22,137 nucleotides of DNA. It comes from AC-37 sp036389105. Its GTDB lineage: Bacteria; Actinomycetota; Thermoleophilia; Solirubrobacterales; Thermoleophilaceae. This document shows positions 7,281 through 14,304 of the stretch, in pieces; position 1 is the stretch's first letter; the number at the start of each line of letters is the position of its first letter. The notes beneath the pieces are model-generated. The model was not told the DNA's origin. It did not search any database and saw only the letters and a list, made by a program, of their open reading frames with translations. The stretch lies in NCBI GenBank assembly GCA_036389105.1, contig DASVQK010000021.1, positions 1-22,137 on the forward strand, read 5' to 3'. Made by a program: the position numbers and the translations under genes.

Positions 7281-7286
7281 ATCTTA
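7281..7286 (-). promoter_or_regulatory. Candidate -10 (TAAGAT) for the sialidase-like gene
   Basis: On the minus strand TAAGAT matches the TAnnAT -10 form and lies in the only AT-rich patch of the divergent region. It would give a leader of about 40 bases before CTG 7235. No good -35 was found. The nearby palindrome CGCATGCG (7291-7298) could be an operator. Confidence 0.3.
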
Positions 7287-7351
7287 ATTGCGCATGCGAC
7301 AGGCAGCGCCGAAATCGACGGCTGCCGCCGAGATCCGGCAACGTACGCGCC

Positions 7352-8857
7352 GTGAACGGCCAGGACGCCTGGCGGCAGCACCTGCCCCCCGGGCTCGACC
7401 CGTCGGACCTGGACCTGCTCGCCCGCCGGTCGCTGCCGCGCGCGTGGTCGGAGCACTGGTCGTGCGACCCGGACCGTCCCGTCCTTCACGGGGAGGCCTC
7501 GGGCTGGCTCTCCGCCGGCGAGCTGGACCGGCGCACCCGGCTGGTGGCCGGCCGGTTCCATCGCGCGGGGATGAGCGCGGGCGACCGCATCGTCGTGAGC
7601 GCGGCGGCCTCGATCGAGCTGGTGGTGGCGCACGTGGCCGCGCTGCGGCTCGGGCTCGTCGTGGTGCCGATGAACACGGCCTACCGGCGGCGCGAGGTGG
7701 CCCACGTGGTCGCCGACTCCGAGCCCGCCGCGATCGTGACCGACGACCCCGAGCGGGCGGCGTGGGCGACCGAGGCGAGCGAGCGGCCGCTCCTGGCGCT
7801 TGGCCCGGAGGTCGATCTCCCCGATGCGGACGCGCCGGAGCTGGACGCCGCCGACGCCGACCGCGACGCGCTGATCGGCTACACGTCCGGCACGACAGGC
7901 GCGCCCAAGGGCGCCGTCCTGAGCCACGGCAACCTGCTGGCCAGCGCGGAGGCGGTGCGCCTGGCCTGGCGCTGGACCGAGGACGACCGGCTGCTCTTGT
8001 GCCTGCCGCTGTTCCACGTGCACGGCCTGTGCGTCGGGCTCCACGGCACGCTGCTGGCGGGCGCGTCCGCCGTCCTCCAGCAGGGGTTCGAGACGGACGC
8101 CGTGCTTGACGGGCTCACCGCCCACGACGCGACGATGTTCTTCGGCGTGCCGACGATGTACCACCGCCTGGCCGACTCCCCGCGCGTAGGGGAGCTGGAG
8201 CGGCTCCGGCTCTGCGTGGCGGGCTCCGCGCCGCTGGCCGCGGAGCTCTTCGAGCGCCTGGCGAGCAGCGGCGGGCAGCGCGTGCTCGAGCGCTACGGGA
8301 TGACCGAGACGCTGATGAACGTGTCGAACCCCTACGACGGCGAGCGGAGGCCCGGCAGCATCGGCCTCCCCCTGCCGGGCTGCGAGGTCCGCCTGGCCGG
8401 CGGCGAGGAGGGCGAGATCCTGCTGCGCGGCCCCAACGTGTTCTCCCGCTACTGGCGAAACGACGAGGCGACCGCCGCCGCGTTCGACGAGGACGGCTGG
8501 TTCCGCTCCGGGGACCTCGGGGCGCGCGATCCCGACGGCTACCTGCGGATCCTCGGGCGCTCCAAGGAGCTGATCATCAGCGGCGGCTACAACGTCTACC
8601 CGCGCGAGGTCGAGGAGGTGCTGGCCGAGCACCCCCAGGTGCGCGAGGTCGCCGTCGTGGGAGTGCCCTCGGACGAGTGGGGCGAGTCGGTGGCGGCCTT
8701 CGTCGTGCCCGCGGAGTCGTCGCTGGACGAGGACGCCCTGCTCTCATACGCGGCCGAGCAGCTCGCGTCGTACAAGCGACCGCGCGCGATCCACGCGGTC
8801 ACGGAGCTGCCGCGGAACGCGCTCGGCAAGGTCATGAAACACGAGCTTTCGCCGTAG
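7352..8857 (+). CDS. AMP-forming acyl-CoA synthetase, MatB (malonyl-CoA synthetase)-like
   Basis: 501 residues, the usual length for the MatB branch. The enzyme activates a carboxylic acid with ATP to an acyl-adenylate and then forms the CoA thioester in the cytoplasm. Visible motifs are the P-loop YTSGTTGAPKG (177-187), LPLFHVHGL, the adenine-site RYGMTET (314-320) continuing into YDGERRPGSIGLPL as in MatB, the hinge GRSKELIISGGYNVYPREVE (from ~402) and the A10 lysine in NALGKV (Lys 493). GTG 7352 is chosen because upstream codons look non-coding and the family N-terminus begins here; there is no clear ribosome site. Malonate or methylmalonate is the best guess for substrate, from FHVHGL and the GERRPG region; a general medium/long-chain ligase is the alternative. 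The next gene follows after 83 bases with a hairpin between, so it is probably its own unit. Confidence 0.9.
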   Translation: MNGQDAWRQHLPPGLDPSDLDLLARRSLPRAWSEHWSCDPDRPVLHGEASGWLSAGELDRRTRLVAGRFHRAGMSAGDRIVVSAAASIELVVAHVAALRLGLVVVPMNTAYRRREVAHVVADSEPAAIVTDDPERAAWATEASERPLLALGPEVDLPDADAPELDAADADRDALIGYTSGTTGAPKGAVLSHGNLLASAEAVRLAWRWTEDDRLLLCLPLFHVHGLCVGLHGTLLAGASAVLQQGFETDAVLDGLTAHDATMFFGVPTMYHRLADSPRVGELERLRLCVAGSAPLAAELFERLASSGGQRVLERYGMTETLMNVSNPYDGERRPGSIGLPLPGCEVRLAGGEEGEILLRGPNVFSRYWRNDEATAAAFDEDGWFRSGDLGARDPDGYLRILGRSKELIISGGYNVYPREVEEVLAEHPQVREVAVVGVPSDEWGESVAAFVVPAESSLDEDALLSYAAEQLASYKRPRAIHAVTELPRNALGKVMKHELSP

Positions 8858-8863
8858 CGCGTC

Positions 8864-8881
8864 TCGCCCCACGAGGGGTGA
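8864..8881 (+). terminator. Probable terminator hairpin after the acyl-CoA synthetase
   Basis: TCGCCCC-ACGA-GGGGTGA forms a 7-bp stem (one G-T) with a tetraloop, 6 bases after the stop codon. No T-run follows, which is common for high-GC actinobacterial hairpins. Confidence 0.4.
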
Positions 8882-8940
8882 CGCCCACTGACTTGACTGG
8901 TGGTAACGTCTTGAGCGCAAGCGAGTTTGGGGGCGGTTTC

Positions 8941-10824
8941 GTGCGCAGGGGGATCGGCAGCGCCAGTGCGGCGCTGGTCGTGGTCGCGGCGCTCGCGGGG
9001 GCGCCGGGGACGCAGGCCGGCTCCCTCCCGCCGGTCAGGCCGCCCGCGGGAGCGACGTCCCACCTCCTGTGGACGAAGAAGGTCTCCCCCGGCGTGATCC
9101 GCTACCGGTACCGCTACGGCCCGCTCGTGGCGGCCCCCGGCCACAACCTGATCCTGGTCGGCCCGGCGACGATCGAGAAGCCGCCCGGCGACGGCTACAT
9201 GACGCGGGTGAATCCCGACCTCGTCGACGCGGGGGGCGCCACGCCGCCGATCGAGCAGGTGCACATGCACCACGCGCTGATCCTCAACCTGTCGCAACCC
9301 GACACGACGTGGCCGTCGCTTCCGCAGCGCTTCTACGGGTTCGCCGAGGAGAAGACCGTGGTCGACATGCCGGAGCCGTACGGCTATCCCGTGAAGGCGA
9401 GCGACGTGTGGGCCGTCAACTACATGCTGCACAACGAGACCTCGGACTCGAAGACCGTCTGGATGCAGTACGACCTCGACTGGGTGCCCGCGCAATCGGC
9501 GCGCGGCAGCAAGATGAAACCCGTGCGCCCGCTCTGGATCGACACCCAGAACGGCAAGCCGTACCCGGTGTTCGACGTGCACCGCGGATCGGGCGGCGAC
9601 GGCCGGCTCACGTACCCGGACGAGGCCAGGCCGGATCCCTACGGCTCGGGTCCGAAGCTCAACGAGTGGCGCGCGGACCGCGCCGGCACGCTGGTGCTGA
9701 CCGGCGGCCACCTCCACCCGGGGGGCCTGTGGACGGACCTGGACGTGGTCCGCGGCGGCAGGCGCGCGCACGTGTTCCGCTCGGACGCCAAGTACTTCGA
9801 CCCGAACGGGCCGATCTCGTGGGACCTGGCAATGACGACGTCGCCGGAGACGTGGCGGGTGGGCGTCAAGAAGGGCGACGTGCTGCGCGTGAGCACGACC
9901 TACGAGACCAGGCGGGCGAACTGGTACGAGTCGATGGGGCTGATGCTGGCGTACATGTCCGACGAGGCGAACGGGCCCGACCCCTTCGCGCACGAGGTTC
10001 AGACGACCGGCGAGATCACCCACGGCCACTTCGCCTCGGCCAACAACCACGGCGGGAAGCCGACCGGCCTGCCGGACGCGCGGTCGCTGCCCGACGGGGC
10101 GACCGTGGACAACCGCGCGGCTGTCGAGGACTTCACCTACCTGCCCGGCGACCTATCCGCCAGCGGCGCGTTCGGCGCCCCGCCGGTCGTGCAGCCAGGC
10201 GAGGCGCTCGACTTCGGCAACGTGGACGCGAGCGGCGGGATCGGGCACACGATCACGGCGTGCCGCGCGCCGTGCACGAGCTCCACCGGCATCAGCTATC
10301 CGCTGGCCGACGGACCGATCGAGTTCGACTCCGGCCAGCTCGGCTACGGCCCGCCCGGCTACACGGCGGCCGTCAACCGCTCCAACTGGAAGACCCCGTC
10401 GAACCTGCCGGGGGGGACCTACACGTACTTCTGCCGCGTGCATCCGTTCATGCGCGGCGCGTTCCGCGTGCCGGGCGCCCCGCCCAGGGCTCCCGCCGCG
10501 GCGTCGCTGTCGATCGCCAGCAGGCGCGCCCGGGTGGACCGCCACGGGCGCGTCAGGGTCAAGCTGCGCTGCGCGGGCGCCGGGAGGTGCGCGGGCGAGC
10601 TGAAGCTGGTCCGCCGCGCCAAGGGAAGGACGCGCACCGTCGCCTCGGGCCGCTACTCGATGAACGGCGGCCACAAGCGGTTCGTGCGGGTGCGGCTCGC
10701 GCGCGCCGCCCGGCGCGCGCTTCGGCGCGGACACCGGGTGAGGCTGACCGCGACGGCAACGGGCGGGGGCACGGCGGTCACGCGCCGCGTCCTGGTGCTG
10801 CCGGCGCGCCACCGGCGGCGGTGA
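8941..10824 (+). CDS. Secreted copper protein: PHM-like monooxygenase domain fused to an amicyanin-type cupredoxin
   Basis: 627 residues from GTG 8941, preceded by a GGGGGCGG purine run and starting a signal peptide (RRGIGSASAALVVVAALAGA, cut near TQA). Residues ~40-345 show, in order, HMHH (108-111), MLHN (His 164), GGHLHPGG (His 257, 259) and WYESMGLMLAYM (Met 332). That matches the order and rough spacing of the copper ligands of peptidylglycine alpha-hydroxylating monooxygenase (two His, His, His-x-His, Met). Residues ~410-510 form a blue-copper domain with His 436 (GHTIT), Cys 498, His 501 and Met 504 (CRVHPFM), the CxxHxxM pattern of amicyanin; two Cys (442, 446) may form a disulfide. 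The last ~110 residues are Arg-rich and beta-like. By inference it is an extracytoplasmic copper oxidoreductase in which the cupredoxin feeds electrons; the substrate is unknown. TTG 8911 is an alternative start. The next gene overlaps the stop as GTGA. Confidence 0.75.
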   Translation: MRRGIGSASAALVVVAALAGAPGTQAGSLPPVRPPAGATSHLLWTKKVSPGVIRYRYRYGPLVAAPGHNLILVGPATIEKPPGDGYMTRVNPDLVDAGGATPPIEQVHMHHALILNLSQPDTTWPSLPQRFYGFAEEKTVVDMPEPYGYPVKASDVWAVNYMLHNETSDSKTVWMQYDLDWVPAQSARGSKMKPVRPLWIDTQNGKPYPVFDVHRGSGGDGRLTYPDEARPDPYGSGPKLNEWRADRAGTLVLTGGHLHPGGLWTDLDVVRGGRRAHVFRSDAKYFDPNGPISWDLAMTTSPETWRVGVKKGDVLRVSTTYETRRANWYESMGLMLAYMSDEANGPDPFAHEVQTTGEITHGHFASANNHGGKPTGLPDARSLPDGATVDNRAAVEDFTYLPGDLSASGAFGAPPVVQPGEALDFGNVDASGGIGHTITACRAPCTSSTGISYPLADGPIEFDSGQLGYGPPGYTAAVNRSNWKTPSNLPGGTYTYFCRVHPFMRGAFRVPGAPPRAPAAASLSIASRRARVDRHGRVRVKLRCAGAGRCAGELKLVRRAKGRTRTVASGRYSMNGGHKRFVRVRLARAARRALRRGHRVRLTATATGGGTAVTRRVLVLPARHRRR

Positions 10825-11558
10825 GCGGCGTGCGGCCGCGGCGACCGGTCGCGGCGCCGGCGGCCGTCCTCGCCGTCGTGTCGGCCCTTCTCCTCGTCCC
10901 GGCGGCGCGCGCCGACCAGCGGATCGTGGCGGGCCCGGGCCAGCGCTACCTGACCACCTCGGTGACCATGGCCCAGGGCGAGCCCCTCACGTTCGTCAAC
11001 CAGGACAGGGCCGGCCACGACGTGACGGCCACCGCGGGCGGCCCGGACGGGCGGCCGCTGTTCGCGACGCCGGTGATCGGCGCTGGCGCGACCGCGTTCG
11101 TGGAGGGCTCGCAGTACCTGACGGCCGGCAGCTACGCCTTCTACTGCTCGGTCCACGAGTTCATGCAGGGAACGCTCACCGTGACGAGCGACGGAACGCC
11201 GGCGCAGCGGGCGCCCTCGGGCGACAGCCACGCGCCCGGGGTGGCGGTGCGAATCGCGAGCCGCGGCATGCGCTCGGTGGTGCGCTCCGGCGCGCTGCGC
11301 GTGTCCGTCACGACCGACGAGGAGGCCACGGTGAGGCTCGAGGCGAGTGCGCGCGCCGGTGGGCGCAGCGTCGCGTTCAAGCCGAAGGCCCGCAGCGTTC
11401 GCGCCGGCAAGCGAACCACCGTGACGCTCGCCGTCGGCAGGTCGGGCAGGGCCGCGCTGGCCGGGGCCAGGTCCGCGCGGGTCACCGTCTCGGTCAAGAC
11501 GCGCGACGGCGCCGGCAACGAGGGCTACGGCTCGGCGGCGCGAACGCTGAAGCGCTGA
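10821..11558 (+). CDS. Secreted amicyanin/plastocyanin-like cupredoxin with C-terminal beta domain
   Basis: 245 residues from GTG 10821, whose GTGA overlaps the stop of the upstream copper protein; GTG 10830 is possible too. A clear signal peptide (PVAAPAAVLAVVSALLLVPA, cleaved at ARA-DQ) is followed by a cupredoxin domain (~35-120) with all four type 1 copper ligands: His 66 (AGHDVTA), Cys 109, His 112 and Met 115 (CSVHEFM). Residues ~130-245 are Arg/Ser/Ala-rich alternating strands (SVVRSGALRVSVTTDEEATV and onward) typical of an Ig-like or surface-attached domain. It probably carries electrons outside the membrane, and its coupling to the gene before it suggests the two act together. The function of the C-terminal part is unknown. 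Confidence 0.85.
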   Translation: MSGVRPRRPVAAPAAVLAVVSALLLVPAARADQRIVAGPGQRYLTTSVTMAQGEPLTFVNQDRAGHDVTATAGGPDGRPLFATPVIGAGATAFVEGSQYLTAGSYAFYCSVHEFMQGTLTVTSDGTPAQRAPSGDSHAPGVAVRIASRGMRSVVRSGALRVSVTTDEEATVRLEASARAGGRSVAFKPKARSVRAGKRTTVTLAVGRSGRAALAGARSARVTVSVKTRDGAGNEGYGSAARTLKR

Positions 11559-11598
11559 CGCGCGAGCTGGACCGGGCGCGCAAGCCGTAGCCGACCTC

Positions 11599-11612
11599 CC
11601 CGGCATGCCGGG
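11599..11612. terminator. 14-bp perfect palindrome after the cupredoxin gene
   Basis: CCCGGCATGCCGGG can fold as a 5-bp stem with a CATG loop, 40 bases after the stop of the cupredoxin gene and 30 before ATG 11643. It may be a terminator without a T-run or an operator for rfbC. Confidence 0.3.
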
Positions 11613-11628
11613 CCCTTGAACGGCCTCG

Positions 11629-11634
11629 TATCCT
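11629..11634 (+). promoter_or_regulatory. Candidate -10 for leaderless rfbC
   Basis: TATCCT ends 8 bases before ATG 11643, and there is no Shine-Dalgarno site, so the transcript probably begins at or next to the start codon. Confidence 0.35.
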
Positions 11635-11642
11635 CGCCGCCC

Positions 11643-12206
11643 ATGGAACGACTCGAAACGCGTCTCGAGGGGCCGATCCTCGTCAAGCCGGTCATCCATG
11701 GCGACGAGCGCGGGTTCTTCAGCGAGAGCTACCGCCGCGCCGTGTACTCCGACCTGGGCATCCCTGAGGAGTTCGTCCAGGACAACCACTCGCGCTCGAG
11801 CCGCGGGATCGTGCGCGGCATGCACTTCCAGGTGGGTGCCGGCATGTCCAAGCTCGTGCGCTGCGCCCGCGGCGCCATCCTCGACGTCGTCGTGGACCTG
11901 CGCCGAGGCTCGCCCACCTTCGGGGAGTGGGAGGCATTCGAGCTGACCGACGAGAACCTCCACCAGGTCTTCTGCCCGATCGGCTTCGCGCACGGCTTCT
12001 GCGTGACGAGCGACCTGGCGGACGTGATGTACAAGTGCGACGCCTACTACGACGAGTCGATCGAGCGCGGCATCAAGTACGACGACCCGGACGTGGGGAT
12101 CGAGTGGCCAGACGTCGAGTTGATCCCGTCGCAGCGCGACGCGAACGCGCCCACGCTGGCCGAGGTGGCCGGCGAGCTGCCGTTCGAGTACCGCCCGTCC
12201 GGCTGA
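11643..12206 (+). CDS. rfbC: dTDP-4-dehydrorhamnose 3,5-epimerase
   Basis: 187 residues, normal for the RmlC cupin family. It epimerises C3 and C5 of dTDP-4-dehydro-6-deoxyglucose in the third step of dTDP-L-rhamnose synthesis, in the cytoplasm. Seen are the substrate-site HGDERGFFSE (from ~19), NHSRSSRGIVRGMHFQ with the family catalytic His (61), the FCPIGFAHGFCV strand pair, and MYKCDAYYDE carrying the active-site Tyr region (130), then GIKYDDPDVGIEWP with the conserved Asp. ATG 11643 gives the usual N-terminus; TTG 11616 would add nine unlike residues. It is convergent with rfbD, the stops lying 4 bases apart, so the pathway genes are not in one operon. rfbA and rfbB are not in the window. 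Confidence 0.95.
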   Translation: MERLETRLEGPILVKPVIHGDERGFFSESYRRAVYSDLGIPEEFVQDNHSRSSRGIVRGMHFQVGAGMSKLVRCARGAILDVVVDLRRGSPTFGEWEAFELTDENLHQVFCPIGFAHGFCVTSDLADVMYKCDAYYDESIERGIKYDDPDVGIEWPDVELIPSQRDANAPTLAEVAGELPFEYRPSG

Positions 12207-12215
12207 GGGCTCAGC
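12202..12215. terminator. Palindrome spanning both convergent stop codons (rfbC/rfbD)
   Basis: GCTGA-GGGC-TCAGC contains the TGA of rfbC and the TGA of rfbD on the opposite strand. The hairpin could act in both directions. Part of the symmetry follows simply from two facing TGA codons. Confidence 0.3.
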
Positions 12216-13098
12216 GAGCGGCGGCGGCGGCCAGCCCGGCCCGCTGCATGTAGTCCGCCAGCGCCTCTTCCCACGGGCGCAGCGGGCTGAGGCCGAGCGC
12301 GTCGGCGGCGGGTCGCGCCAGCACGCCGTTCAGCGGCCGGTCGACGCCGCCCGGCGGCACCGTGGTCTCGACGCCCTCGATCGGCACGTCGATGCCCGCG
12401 ATCCGCGCGATCGCCTCGGTGAACTCGAGCCACGAGCACGCCCCGGAGGCGGTCAGGTGCAGCACGCCGCCGGCGCCGCGCTCCACCGCCTCGAGAAGCG
12501 CCGCCGCCAGGTCGGCGGTGAAGGTCGGGCTGAGGCGCTGGTCGGCCACCATCCGCAGCTCGCCCTGCTCGCGCGCGCGGGCGACCATCCGGGTGACGAA
12601 GTTGCCTCCCTTGGAGGCGCTGCCGTGGACGCCGTACAGGCCGGCGCCCCGCACGACCAGGGCCTCCGGCGCGTACGCCAGAGCGCAGTGCTCGCCGGCG
12701 AGCTTGGAGATGGCGTAGATGCTCATAGGCCACGGCAGGTCGTGCTCGCGGTAGGGCTCCGGCGCCCGGCCGTCGAACACGTAGTTGGTGCTCAGGTGCA
12801 CGAGCTTGGCCCCGCGCCGGGCACAGCTCTGGGCCAGCCGCTTCACCGCGCGCGCGTTGACCTCGAACGAGCGGTCCTCCTCACGCTCGCAGACGTCCAG
12901 GTTGTGGAACGCCGCGCAGTTGAACACGGTGTCCGGGTCGTGGTCGGTCAGCGCCGACTCCAGCGCTCCGTCGTCGGTCACGTCGAGCTCGGCGCGCGCC
13001 GGCGCGCGTACGTCGGCTCCGCGGGCGAGCAGCTGCTCCTCGAGGTCCGAGGCGAGCTGCCCGCCCCCGCCGGTGACGAGGACGCGCTCCAGGCTCAA
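12211..13098 (-). CDS. rfbD: dTDP-4-dehydrorhamnose reductase
   Basis: 295 residues. It reduces dTDP-4-dehydro-L-rhamnose to dTDP-L-rhamnose with NAD(P)H, the last step of the pathway. The RmlD-type Rossmann motif VLVTGGGGQLASDL (7-19) is followed by DVTD, the HLSTNYVFDG strand (101-110) and the catalytic pair in YAISK (Tyr 128, Lys 132). PTFTADLA and a W-L-F-T-EAI segment follow as in family members, and the C-terminus RPLNGVLA...L..LRPWEEAL fits RmlD. Translation starts at TTG 13098, 1 base after the stop of the upstream SDR gene, implying coupling. No strong ribosome site is visible. Confidence 0.92.
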   Translation of the reverse strand: MSLERVLVTGGGGQLASDLEEQLLARGADVRAPARAELDVTDDGALESALTDHDPDTVFNCAAFHNLDVCEREEDRSFEVNARAVKRLAQSCARRGAKLVHLSTNYVFDGRAPEPYREHDLPWPMSIYAISKLAGEHCALAYAPEALVVRGAGLYGVHGSASKGGNFVTRMVARAREQGELRMVADQRLSPTFTADLAAALLEAVERGAGGVLHLTASGACSWLEFTEAIARIAGIDVPIEGVETTVPPGGVDRPLNGVLARPAADALGLSPLRPWEEALADYMQRAGLAAAAAR

Positions 13099-13099
13099 G

Positions 13100-14209
13100 T
13101 CAGCTGACGCCGCCGAAGCGGCCGATCCGCGGCCGGACCTCGTCGAGCAGCTCCAGCCAGCGGATGTTGTAGTGGCGCGGGTCGGTGAGCGACGCCGGAT
13201 CGGCCAGGTCGATGCGGGCCAGGAGGTCGGACACCGCGTCCACCACCGAGTGGCTCGGGGAGAACCCGAGGCGCGTGGCGAGCTTCGCGTTCGAGCACTC
13301 GTAGTCGCGGGTCAGCGCCGGCATCGGCGCCTCCTCGAGCCGCACGTCCCTGCCGAGCAGCTGGACCGAGCCCGCCACCAGCATCGCCAGCTCGCGGATC
13401 TGGTAGTTGGCGTGCAGGACGTTGAAGACCTCGCCCCGGCACAGCTCGGCGGGCGCCTCGAGCGCGAGGATCATGGCGTCCGAGACGTCGCGGACGTCCA
13501 CGAGCGGCCGCCACATCCAGCCGCCGCCGTGGACCAGCAGGCGGCCCTGGAGCAGTGCGTCCTTGACGAACGTGTTGACCACCAGGTCGTAGCGCATGCG
13601 CGGGCTGTGGCCGTAGACGGTGCCGTTGCGCAGGAACACCGCGCACAGGCCCTCGGGCACGAGCGCGGTCAGCGCCTCCTCGGCGTAGCGCTTGGACGTG
13701 GCGTAGGCGCCGCGCGGCTCGATCGGCGCGTCCTCCCCGTGCATGCCCGCCGGCAGCCCGTCGTAGAGCGAGCAGGACGAGGCCAGCACGAGCCGCTCCA
13801 CCCCGCGCTCGACGCACTCCCGGCCAAGCGTCTCCGTGGCCACGGCGTTCATCTGCCAGTTGGCCTTCGGGTCGTACTCCGCCGTCGGGTCGTTGGACAG
13901 GCCCGCCAGGTGGATGACACCGTCCACTCCGTCGAGGGCGGTGGCGGGCATCTCGCGCACGTCCGCCTCCACCAGCTCGATGCGGTCGCGGAAGCCGGCC
14001 AGCGGCTCCTCTCCCCAGTACAGGGAGTCGAGCACGCGGACGCGGTAGCCGCGGGCGAGCAGCCGCGGCACCAGCACGCAGCCGATGTACCCCGCGCCGC
14101 CCGTGACGAGCACGGTCCGTCCGTGCTCCGGTGGCTCCGCGGGGAGACCGTTGCTCCGAACGTCGCGCGCGAAGTGGCCGCCGTTCAAATGTCCGCTATT
14201 GCTTGGCAT
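13100..14209 (-). CDS. Extended SDR NAD-dependent sugar epimerase/dehydratase
   Basis: 369 residues from ATG 14209. After a ~30-residue N-terminal extension comes the NAD-binding VLVTGGAGYIG (33-43), then DVRE, HLAGLSNDP, the active-site Ser region SSCSLYDG (144-151) and YATSK (Tyr 169, Lys 173), all typical of extended SDRs that act on nucleotide sugars (GalE/RmlB-like). RPLVDVRDV and a VFNVLHANYQIREL segment follow as in the family. The exact reaction (4-epimerase, 4,6-dehydratase or 4-reductase) cannot be decided. The dehydratase Asp-Glu pair next to the catalytic Thr/Ser is not seen, which argues against RmlB. It is the first gene of a tight two-gene operon with rfbD, so it probably makes or modifies a second deoxysugar or a rhamnose relative for the polysaccharide encoded around it. 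Confidence 0.85.
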   Translation of the reverse strand: MPSNSGHLNGGHFARDVRSNGLPAEPPEHGRTVLVTGGAGYIGCVLVPRLLARGYRVRVLDSLYWGEEPLAGFRDRIELVEADVREMPATALDGVDGVIHLAGLSNDPTAEYDPKANWQMNAVATETLGRECVERGVERLVLASSCSLYDGLPAGMHGEDAPIEPRGAYATSKRYAEEALTALVPEGLCAVFLRNGTVYGHSPRMRYDLVVNTFVKDALLQGRLLVHGGGWMWRPLVDVRDVSDAMILALEAPAELCRGEVFNVLHANYQIRELAMLVAGSVQLLGRDVRLEEAPMPALTRDYECSNAKLATRLGFSPSHSVVDAVSDLLARIDLADPASLTDPRHYNIRWLELLDEVRPRIGRFGGVS

Positions 14210-14241
14210 TCCGACGATTGCTGGGGCACAGGCCGCCCAAA

Positions 14242-14256
14242 GGAGGGCGCCCCTCC
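14242..14256. repeat. Hairpin in the divergent SDR/glycosidase promoter region
   Basis: GGAGG-GCGCC-CCTCC lies about midway between the divergent starts at 14209 and 14305. It may be an operator or a chance GC-rich symmetry. Two near-identical 9-mers (ATTGCTTGG at 14198 and ATTGCTGGG at 14217) lie beside it. Confidence 0.25.
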
Positions 14257-14291
14257 ACCCGAACGTGCGCCAGACTAACAGGGGGGTGCGG

Positions 14292-14297
14292 TAGCGT
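14292..14297 (+). promoter_or_regulatory. Candidate -10 of the leaderless glycosidase gene
   Basis: TAGCGT ends 7 bases before GTG 14305, the same arrangement as TAGGGT before GTG 1764, and no Shine-Dalgarno site precedes the GTG. Confidence 0.35.
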
Positions 14298-14304
14298 CAG
14301 CCGG

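Noticed and set aside
7067..8632. 521-residue minus frame opposite the acyl-CoA synthetase
   Set aside because: The plus-strand frame carries all AMP-binding motifs; the minus frame is His/Arg/Val-rich antisense with no domain.
8596..12034. Long minus frames opposite the copper genes and rfbC
   Set aside because: They are antisense to genes with complete copper-ligand or RmlC motifs and show only Arg/His/Ala-rich shadow composition.
14198..14225. Two near-identical 9-mers (ATTGCTTGG / ATTGCTGGG) as an operator pair
   Set aside because: The first lies inside the SDR coding start, the match is imperfect and there are only two copies; too weak to call a site.
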